Source of the DNA: an uncultured Lachnospiraceae bacterium
GTDB lineage: Bacteria > Bacillota_A > Clostridia > Lachnospirales > Lachnospiraceae
DNA: 11,837 nt
Assembly: GCA_946630765.1 (NCBI GenBank)
Contig: CAMOZF010000024.1
Coordinates: 1 to 11,837 of the forward strand
Reading direction: 5' to 3'
The notes under the pieces are model-generated. The model saw nothing but the letters and a program-made list of their open reading frames with translations, ran no database searches and was not told the DNA's origin. The stretch's first letter is position 1; each line of letters starts with the position of its first letter. Both the position numbers and the translations under genes were made by a program. Positions 6,799 through 11,837 of the stretch are shown piece after piece.

Positions 6799-6824
6799 AA
6801 AAAAAGGCGGGCTTTTGTGCCCGC
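6799..6824 (-). terminator. Intrinsic-terminator-like hairpin oriented on the - strand
   Basis: GCGGGC (6807-6812) and GCCCGC (6819-6824) form a 6-bp GC stem with a 6-base loop. On the + strand an A run (6799-6805) precedes it and no T run follows. Read on the - strand it is a GC hairpin followed by one base and seven T residues, the form of a rho-independent terminator. No - strand gene lies close to its right, so it may end antisense transcription coming from the degV gene. On the + strand the same hairpin lies in the leader of that gene. Confidence 0.45.
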
Positions 6825-6852
6825 AGAGCATGAAAAAGGGGATTATTGTTAT

Positions 6853-7719
6853 ATGACAACACTTTTTTTGGACAGTGATATGGATATCACGCCGGAAGAA
6901 GCTGCATCTTATGGCGCAAAACTGATCAGCATGCCGTATTCTTACGACGGCAAGACAATTTATCCGTATGTGGATTTTGAAAGCTTTGATTCCGACGCTT
7001 TTTATGAGCTTCTGAGGCAGGGTGTGCTGCCGACGACAAGCGCGATCACGGAGCGCGAGTACACAGAGTATTTTGAGCCGGAATTTGCCGCGGGAAAGGA
7101 TATTCTCTATGTGCATTTTTCCGCCGCAATGACCAATACCTTTGATTTTATGCATCTCGCCCTGAGAAAGCTCCTTCAGCGCTTCCCGGAGCGGAAGTTT
7201 TATGAGATTGATACGAAGGGCATTACAACGATCAGCCGGAATATCGGACTTGCGGCAGCGGATCTCTACAAGGCGGGTAAGACGCCTGAGGAGATCGTCG
7301 CCTGGGGAGCGCAGGAGGTCGATCATTACGCGATGTATTTCATGGCGGACGATCTGAAGTTCTTCCGCCGCTCCGGAAGAGTCAGCGGGCTGTCTGCGAC
7401 CATGGGAAATCTTCTCGGAATCCGCCCGATCATTACAATGAGCGCCGAGGGCAAGATGGTTTCCGTAGGAAAAGAAAAAGGAAGAAGAAAAGCACTTGAC
7501 CGGCTGGCACAATATGTTGTAGACTTAGGAGAGAATGTGAAGGATCACCGGATCATTATCGGTCATACCGGAAACCTCTCGCTCGCAGAAGAACTTGCGG
7601 AGGTGATCCGGGAGCGCATCGGGGACTGTGAGATTTCCTATCAGGCGGTGAACCCGACCGCCGGCTCGCACTGCGGCCCGGACGGTGTCGGCGTTACATT
7701 CCACGCGGTGCACCGGTAA
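6853..7719 (+). CDS. DegV family fatty-acid-binding protein (FakB-like)
   Basis: DegV/FakB proteins hold a fatty acid while the kinase FakA phosphorylates it, and then pass acyl-phosphate to PlsX. With the ATG at 6853 the protein has 288 residues, the family norm, starting MTTLFLDSDMDI (family: xxIxTDSxxDL). A GTG 36 bases upstream in frame would add residues unlike the family and lies inside a hairpin, so it was not used. AAGGGG about 12 bases upstream is a weakly spaced ribosome site. Motifs are LPTTSA (59-64, fatty-acid-binding loop), SAAMTNTF (90-97), LKFFRRSGRVSG followed by GNLLGIRPII (168-194), and GSHCGPDGVG (271-280) for the family's GTHxGPGxxG. PlsX follows after 24 bases, which supports a role in phospholipid synthesis. 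No fakA gene is in the window. Confidence 0.88.
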   Translation: MTTLFLDSDMDITPEEAASYGAKLISMPYSYDGKTIYPYVDFESFDSDAFYELLRQGVLPTTSAITEREYTEYFEPEFAAGKDILYVHFSAAMTNTFDFMHLALRKLLQRFPERKFYEIDTKGITTISRNIGLAAADLYKAGKTPEEIVAWGAQEVDHYAMYFMADDLKFFRRSGRVSGLSATMGNLLGIRPIITMSAEGKMVSVGKEKGRRKALDRLAQYVVDLGENVKDHRIIIGHTGNLSLAEELAEVIRERIGDCEISYQAVNPTAGSHCGPDGVGVTFHAVHR

Positions 7720-7743
7720 GTAAAGACATCAGGAGTTTATAGA

Positions 7744-8757
7744 ATGGTAAGGATTGTACTGGACTGTTACGGCGGAGATAACAGCCCGAAAAGCAATATT
7801 GACGGCGCGGTTCTGGCGCTTTCAAGAATGCAGGACCTCGAGCTGGTTCTGACCGGCAAGGAAGACGAACTGAAAAAGGGCCTCGAAGGAAAAGGCGCAG
7901 ACATGCGGCGGCTCGAGATCGTTCATGCGCCGGAAGTGATTGAAGTGACCGAGAAGCCCACGGATGCGATCCGCGCGAAGAAGGAAAGCTCGATGATGAA
8001 GGGCGTTCGGCTTCTTCGGGAGGACGACAGTCTTGCGGGACTTGTCAGCATCGGTTCGACCGGCGCTTTGGTGGCTGCGGCGCAGCTTCGGGTCGGCCGC
8101 CTCAAAAACGTGATCCGGCCGACCTTCTGCCCGATCCTGCCCAAGATTCCCGGCGGCGTTGTCGGCGTCTGCGACAGCGGTGCGAATGTGGACATCACCG
8201 CGGACCATCTGCAGCAGTTCGCGATCATGGGCAGCATTTATCTGGAAAATGTTTACGGAACAAAATCTCCCCGCGTCGGGCTTCTGAATATCGGCGTCGA
8301 AGAGGAGAAGGGCGATCAGCTCCGCAAGGAAGCCTTCAAGCTGCTCTCGGAGACGAAAAACATTAATTTTGCCGGCAACATGGAGGCGAGAGAGCTTCTT
8401 GCCGGAGATTTTGACCTGGTGGTCTGCGACGGCTTTTCCGGCAATGTCCTCATCAAGAGCGCCGAAGGAACGGCGCTTCAGATGATGAAGATGATCAAGT
8501 CCAAGATCTACTCCAAGACCGTCTACAAGATCGGGGCCGGCCTGATGAAGCCGATGTTCGCCGAGATCAAGGAGTTCATGAACTACCAGAATTACGGCGG
8601 TTCTGTTGTGCTTGGCACGAGAAAGATCATCGTGAAGGGCCACGGCTCTTCGGAAGGCACCTCGGTCGCCAAGTGCATTGAGCAAGCTTACCAGATGCAT
8701 CAGTCGGCAATCAACGACAAAATCGAGCGGGAGCTTCCGGAGTATATCAAGCACTGA
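7744..8757 (+). CDS. plsX: Phosphate acyltransferase PlsX
   Basis: PlsX interconverts acyl-ACP and acyl-phosphate. The acyl-phosphate is used by PlsY to acylate glycerol-3-phosphate, the first step of phospholipid synthesis. It is a peripheral membrane protein of about 330-340 residues; this one has 337. Family motifs are GGDNSP (10-15; usually GGDxxP), EKPTDAIRAKKESSMMKG (70-87), SIGSTGALVAAA (102-113), CDSGANVD (143-150), LLNIGVEEEKG (180-190), VCDGFSGNVLIKS (227-239), YGGSVVLGT (284-292) and GHGSS (299-303). The ribosome site AGGAG lies 8 bases before the ATG. It sits between a DegV/FakB-like gene and acpP, so acyl-group donor, enzyme and carrier are encoded together. In many Firmicutes rpmF lies upstream and rnc downstream of plsX-acpP; neither is here. 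Confidence 0.96.
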   Translation: MVRIVLDCYGGDNSPKSNIDGAVLALSRMQDLELVLTGKEDELKKGLEGKGADMRRLEIVHAPEVIEVTEKPTDAIRAKKESSMMKGVRLLREDDSLAGLVSIGSTGALVAAAQLRVGRLKNVIRPTFCPILPKIPGGVVGVCDSGANVDITADHLQQFAIMGSIYLENVYGTKSPRVGLLNIGVEEEKGDQLRKEAFKLLSETKNINFAGNMEARELLAGDFDLVVCDGFSGNVLIKSAEGTALQMMKMIKSKIYSKTVYKIGAGLMKPMFAEIKEFMNYQNYGGSVVLGTRKIIVKGHGSSEGTSVAKCIEQAYQMHQSAINDKIERELPEYIKH

Positions 8758-8866
8758 ACGGGTGCTGTGAATTCGCACGTTTCGAGGCGTAGATACCCCC
8801 GGCGCACGGGGAACTGATTCAGCAATTCAGTCATATATTTATATACATATATCAGGAGGAATTAAG
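8758..8866 (+). other. Leader region between plsX and acpP
   Basis: This 109-base gap holds small hairpins: GTGC/GCAC (8763-8778), CCCCG/CGGGG around 8797-8811 and ACTGA/TCAGT around 8813-8831. An AT-only tract at about 8833-8851 and a strong AGGAGG at 8854-8859 follow, 7 bases before the acpP start. The AT tract could hold a -10 element such as TATATT or TATACA, but no convincing -35 box is visible at the right distance. A separate acpP promoter is possible but unproven. Confidence 0.35.
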
Positions 8867-9094
8867 ATGTTTGACAAAGTCAAGGATATCCTGGCGGAAC
8901 AGCTCCGCATTGATCCCGAGAGGATCACGGAAGACGCGGAGATCATCGCAGATCTCGGCGCGGATTCCCTGGATGTGCTGCAGCTTCTGATGACGATCGA
9001 GGACGAGTACGGTGTCAAGATCCCGGACGAAGAACTCGAGAATTTCCGCACCGTCGGCGACGTTGTGGAATACGTCGAAGAGCACTACAACTGA
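8867..9094 (+). CDS. acpP: Acyl carrier protein
   Basis: This 75-residue acidic protein carries growing acyl chains on a phosphopantetheine arm during fatty acid synthesis. The attachment site is Ser34 in LGADSLDVLQ (30-39). The four-helix pattern is complete: FDKVKDILAEQL (2-13), the loop to helix II (DSLDVLQLLMTIEDEYG, 33-49), IPDEELENF (52-60) and VGDVVEYVEEH (63-73). The size and sequence are typical of the housekeeping form rather than a specialised polyketide or dlt carrier. It follows plsX by 109 bases, has an ideal AGGAGG site, and is followed 22 bases later by a strong terminator, so it ends the lipid block. Confidence 0.96.
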   Translation: MFDKVKDILAEQLRIDPERITEDAEIIADLGADSLDVLQLLMTIEDEYGVKIPDEELENFRTVGDVVEYVEEHYN

Positions 9095-9109
9095 GACGGC
9101 AGTTCCGTC
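9095..9109 (+). repeat. Small hairpin after acpP
   Basis: GACGG (9095-9099) and CCGTC (9105-9109) form a 5-bp stem with a 5-base loop, starting right after the acpP stop. It has no T run of its own and lies just before the main terminator, so it may simply protect the mRNA end. Confidence 0.35.
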
Positions 9110-9111
9110 AT

Positions 9112-9145
9112 AAAAACGCTCCCCGGTGTAGGGGAGCGCTTTTTT
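9112..9145. terminator. Bidirectional rho-independent terminator between convergent genes
   Basis: CGCTCCCC (9117-9124) pairs perfectly with GGGGAGCG (9131-9138) across a 6-base loop. On the + strand one C and a run of six T residues (9140-9145) follow, ending the acpP transcript. On the - strand the hairpin is followed by five T residues (the A run 9112-9116 on the + strand). It can therefore also end the DUF4349 gene, whose stop is at 9165. The placement between converging genes fits a shared terminator. Confidence 0.92.
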
Positions 9146-9164
9146 GTGTCTTCCGGAAGGGTAT

Positions 9165-10232
9165 TTACTCTGCCGCGGTTTCTTTTTTCGCCTTCTTTTC
9201 GCGGCGCTTTCTGGAGCCTTTGACAATCGCCATGATGATCAGCATGATGCCGACGCTGATGACGCCCAGAACCAGAAGGATCGGTGTTGCGCGGATCAGG
9301 AAGAACAGAAGCCCTTCGAGGAAGTCTTTGAATGTCTGCCAGGACTCCGCGAGTGTGTTTTTGAGACGGTCGCCGAAGGTCAGCGTCTTGATGGGATTGT
9401 CGATCGGCGAGTATTCCACGACTTCACGGATCGTGAGGTTGACCGTCGAGTAGGCAACGTCGGTGTCCATTTCGGACAGGCGGTTTCTGAGAATCTGCAG
9501 TTCGTTCTGCACGTCAGTCAGCCGGTCCTCGATCGCGAGCATTTCCTCGATGGTTTCGGCATTCTCCATCATCTCCAGAAGCCGGTCTTCCTGGGTCTCC
9601 AGCGAACGGATCGTGGTCTGGGTCTCGCTGTAGTGCCGGGTGATGTTTTCTACATCCTGTGTGGAGCTGGTGATCTGCCCGAAGCCCTGCATGCCGTTCA
9701 GAAAGTCCTGATAATTCTGGGAAGGGACGCGGATCACAAGGTAGGCGGAAAGCGTTCCGGTCCGTTTCTCATAGTTCGTGTAATACCAGTCCCTTGCGGA
9801 ATCGGTGTAGCTTTCGTGGCCGATGATGGCTTCGTACTTCTTGATCAGCTCCTGAATGGCGGCGATGGTTTCTTTGTATTCGGTCGTTTCCATCTCCATC
9901 GTGCAGGTGTAGACGAGCTTCTCATCAAGGGCAGCGGGCTCGATGCTTTCATCACCGCTGCCGTCATCGTCGTCCCGGATAATACTCTGGATGGTTCCGT
10001 TCTTTTCGGCCGCGCCGTAAGGGGCCTCTGCGGCCTCTTCGGCATAGTATCCGCCTTCTTCGTAATATTCTCCTTCTTCGTTATACGTTTCGCTGACAGC
10101 GGCAGTGGTCTCATAATAAGTATCGTCCGCCTTCGAATAGTAGCTTCCGCTGGAGCCTGCACAGGCGTACTGACAGAAGAAAAGAGCAAGGGCGGTAATC
10201 GCCATCACAAGCTTCATTAAACGCTTCTTCAT
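9165..10232 (-). CDS. DUF4349 domain lipoprotein with C-terminal membrane helix
   Basis: This is a 355-residue envelope protein of unknown function. The N-terminal signal (KKR, then hydrophobic 7-20) ends at a lipobox-like QYAC with Cys24; the lipobox is weak because Leu is not at -3. A low-complexity linker rich in Tyr, Glu and Ala runs from about 31 to 75 and contains EEGEYYEEGGYYAEE (52-66). An acidic DDDD patch is at 87-90. The DUF4349 domain follows: LVYTCTMEMETTEY (106-119), a Tyr/Trp-rich middle, YLVIRVPSQNYQDFL (164-178), VENITRHY (194-201), a likely coiled coil at 200-255, and VAYSTVNLTIREV (259-271). One strong membrane segment spans about 307-337, followed by a Lys/Arg-rich tail. 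It is thus anchored at both ends, with the domain outside the cell. The ribosome site AGGAGG (10241-10246) is ideal. No role can be read from the neighbours. Confidence 0.85.
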   Translation of the reverse strand: MKKRLMKLVMAITALALFFCQYACAGSSGSYYSKADDTYYETTAAVSETYNEEGEYYEEGGYYAEEAAEAPYGAAEKNGTIQSIIRDDDDGSGDESIEPAALDEKLVYTCTMEMETTEYKETIAAIQELIKKYEAIIGHESYTDSARDWYYTNYEKRTGTLSAYLVIRVPSQNYQDFLNGMQGFGQITSSTQDVENITRHYSETQTTIRSLETQEDRLLEMMENAETIEEMLAIEDRLTDVQNELQILRNRLSEMDTDVAYSTVNLTIREVVEYSPIDNPIKTLTFGDRLKNTLAESWQTFKDFLEGLLFFLIRATPILLVLGVISVGIMLIIMAIVKGSRKRREKKAKKETAAE

Positions 10233-10259
10233 TTTCTTATCCTCCTCAAATGTCTTTCC

Positions 10260-10274
10260 CCTGCTTTTTGCAGG
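10260..10274 (-). repeat. Short hairpin upstream of the DUF4349 gene
   Basis: The 98-base gap between the two - strand genes holds CCTGC/GCAGG with a 5-base A or T loop, in the leader of the DUF4349 gene. It lacks a following T run, so it is not a clear terminator for the glycosidase gene. No clear promoter boxes were recognised in the gap, and the two genes may be cotranscribed. Confidence 0.3.
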
Positions 10275-10330
10275 AGTGATTTCCTTTATGCTCCTACAGA
10301 CAGAACTCCCTGCGGCAAGGTTGCAGCGGA

Positions 10331-11837
10331 TTATGAAATTTTTTTGCAGATGCCTTCCGTGATGCCGGACTCGTTGAATGCGTCCACGCGCACCACATAG
10401 CTGCGGCCCTTCACGAGCGCGCCGATGCGCTTGTCGCCGGCCTCGAAGACCATGTAGCTGTGGTAGAGCTGTTCTTCCGAGTTGCCGAAAAGAATGTTGT
10501 AGCCCAGGGCGTCGTCCTGCGGAGTAATGGATACGTTCATGTCGAGGTCATTCGTGCGGGTCACGCTGAAATCGGGCACCGCGGGCGCCGACCCCTCCTG
10601 GAAGCCGAAGACGCGGAGGCCGGAGATGCAGGGTGCGAGGCCGGAGGGAACCTCGATCTTCGTAAGCTTGAGATAGCGGATCTGAAGGCCCTCCTCGCGG
10701 ACCAGGAAATCATGGGACAGATCGGTCTTCGCGGCAGTCTTGTCCTCGATCACACGCCAGTTTTCACCGTCGGCGCTTCCCAGAAGGAGATAGCGGGTAT
10801 AGTATTCCCGGCCGTCAATGTGGCGGGAGCCGGTGCCGAGATTTGTCAGCGCTTCTGGAGACTCGATCTTCGGATGGTCGTCTGCGAAGTTGATCTGGAT
10901 CGCGTGCACATCAGAGAGCTTCCCGAGGTCCAGCATCAGCCATTCGTCGGGAGATGCAGTGGCCGGCTTCCACCAGGTCTGTACATTTTCTTCCGAGGCA
11001 TGGATGGCTTCGCAGCCCTCGGTCTCTGAGGACGCGCAGGCGGCTTTCTTCGCGGAAAGCAGCATCCAGGCCGGGTCTCTGAAGGCATCCTGACGGAAGC
11101 CCGAGAGCGTCATCGGCCAGTCGCCGTAGCGCTGGTTGCAGTACAGCTCGCCGTCCTTGTCGAATCCGGCAGGCCACAGGCCGACGCGCCGCTCAAACAT
11201 GTGATTCATGCTGATGCGCATGGTCGCGGTGTGCCACCAGTTGCCCTGATCGTCCTGCATCGTCGAGCCGTGTCCGGCGCCGGGGAGGAATCCGCCCGGC
11301 TTGTAGGAATAGGGATTGTTTTCGGCCGGGGTAAAGGGCCCGAGCGGCTTGTCGGAAACATAGACGCCGTCCGCGTAGGTATTGTACTGGGTGCCGGTGC
11401 AGGCGTACTGCAGATAATATTTGCCGCAGTGCTTGTCCATCCACGCGCCTTCAATATAGGGCATATTGGAGAACATGCCGCGCATCATTGCCTGATAGTG
11501 CGGCGGAACCTGATCGAGGCTCATCCCGCGCTGCTTCATGAAAGCCTGAAGCGCGGCGTCGATTTCCTCCTCGCTTGCGGGATTCAGACAGCTGTCCTCG
11601 CCGACACGCTCATAGCCGTAGATGTCCGGATGGCCTTCGATGAGCGCGATCTTCTCGCCGATCGGCTGCATGGTCTCAGGATCCAGCTCCACGCCGTAGA
11701 TCGGCGTCACATTGCTGCAGCCCCAGTAGAAATACACCCGGCCGTCATCGTCGACGAAAAGGTTCGGATCCCAGAAGGGGAAGCTTCCTTCAACCTTCTC
11801 CCAGGGGCCGTTCAGGATGTCCTTCGTGCGGTAGCGG
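10331..11837 (-). CDS. GH43-type glycosidase with F5/8 (discoidin) and FN3-like modules, 5'-truncated by the window edge
   Basis: About 501 residues are visible and the frame runs off the right edge. It probably hydrolyses a plant or other polysaccharide side chain (arabinose, xylose or galactose linkages). Visible GH43 features are FWDPNLFVDDDGRVYFYWG (starting near 11776), with the pKa-modulating Asp at 11768-11770. NMPYIEGAW follows, with the likely acid Glu at 11450-11452, then KYYLQYA and PGAGHGS (11264-11284). The catalytic base Asp must lie upstream. A galactose-binding-like F5/8 type C module covers about 11075-10610 (WLMLDLGKLSDVHAIQINF at its core). A fibronectin-III-like module (about 10575-10334) ends the protein. 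The GTG at 11737 is an internal codon, not a start. Substrate and location (secreted or not) cannot be judged without the N-terminus. Confidence 0.83.
   Translation of the reverse strand, partial: RYRTKDILNGPWEKVEGSFPFWDPNLFVDDDGRVYFYWGCSNVTPIYGVELDPETMQPIGEKIALIEGHPDIYGYERVGEDSCLNPASEEEIDAALQAFMKQRGMSLDQVPPHYQAMMRGMFSNMPYIEGAWMDKHCGKYYLQYACTGTQYNTYADGVYVSDKPLGPFTPAENNPYSYKPGGFLPGAGHGSTMQDDQGNWWHTATMRISMNHMFERRVGLWPAGFDKDGELYCNQRYGDWPMTLSGFRQDAFRDPAWMLLSAKKAACASSETEGCEAIHASEENVQTWWKPATASPDEWLMLDLGKLSDVHAIQINFADDHPKIESPEALTNLGTGSRHIDGREYYTRYLLLGSADGENWRVIEDKTAAKTDLSHDFLVREEGLQIRYLKLTKIEVPSGLAPCISGLRVFGFQEGSAPAVPDFSVTRTNDLDMNVSITPQDDALGYNILFGNSEEQLYHSYMVFEAGDKRIGALVKGRSYVVRVDAFNESGITEGICKKIS

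Noticed and set aside
6817..6852. Upstream GTG start for the DegV protein
   Set aside because: The added 12 residues do not match the family, and the GTG lies within the 6807-6824 hairpin.
6830..6856. Eight-codon leader frame (MKKGIIVI) overlapping the degV start as ATGA
   Set aside because: No ribosome site precedes it and it is short enough to occur by chance; kept only as a curiosity.
7822..8778. Open - strand frame of about 318 codons opposite plsX
   Set aside because: The plsX frame is fully conserved; the antisense translation is low-complexity and has no recognisable domain.
8811..8850. Sigma-A type promoter for acpP
   Set aside because: A TATATT-like -10 exists in the AT tract, but no -35 box better than three of six matches lies at a suitable distance.
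9144..10220. Open + strand frame of about 358 codons opposite the DUF4349 gene
   Set aside because: The - strand frame has a signal peptide, membrane helix, ideal ribosome site and domain; the + frame begins within the terminator region and has no family match.
10460..11029. Open + strand frame opposite the GH43 gene
   Set aside because: It lies antisense to clear discoidin-domain coding sequence and lacks a ribosome site.

Overview
The window looks like a chromosomal segment of a carbohydrate-degrading, anaerobic Clostridia-type Firmicute, plausibly a gut or rumen Lachnospiraceae. The evidence is strong AGGAGG-type ribosome binding sites, a B12-riboswitch-controlled DUF4430 lipoprotein, a DegV/PlsX/AcpP lipid block, a DUF4349 lipoprotein, and GH36 and GH43 glycosidases. 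Base composition is GC-rich for the group (mid to high 50s percent by eye). The genus cannot be fixed from the sequence alone.

Positions 1-4165 hold three tightly packed + strand genes. The first is the 3' part of a glucose-1-phosphate cytidylyltransferase. The second is a complete GH36 alpha-galactosidase. The third overlaps it by four bases (ATGA) and is clearly related to amylosucrase (GH13 subfamily 4), but it has lost a large piece of the catalytic barrel and all three catalytic carboxylates. This conserved-looking pseudoenzyme is the most unusual thing in the window.

Positions 4166-4909 hold a cobalamin riboswitch, a likely Shine-Dalgarno-sequestering hairpin with a competing upstream pairing partner, and a small DUF4430 (transcobalamin C-terminal-like) lipoprotein, a candidate B12 binder. 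Positions 5001-6755 hold a ROK-family fructokinase and a divergent FMN-dependent alpha-hydroxy-acid dehydrogenase relative that lacks the usual arginines. Alpha-galactosidase, an ancestral sucrose enzyme and fructokinase together would fit use of raffinose-family sugars.

Positions 6853-9094 form a lipid block: a DegV/FakB-like fatty-acid-binding protein, PlsX and acyl carrier protein. It ends in a strong, probably bidirectional terminator at 9112-9145.

From 9165 to the end all genes lie on the - strand. They are a DUF4349 lipoprotein with a C-terminal membrane anchor, and upstream of it the 3' part of a GH43-type glycosidase with F5/8-type (discoidin) and fibronectin-III-like modules, running off the right edge. 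No tRNA, rRNA, CRISPR array, insertion sequence or attachment site was seen.
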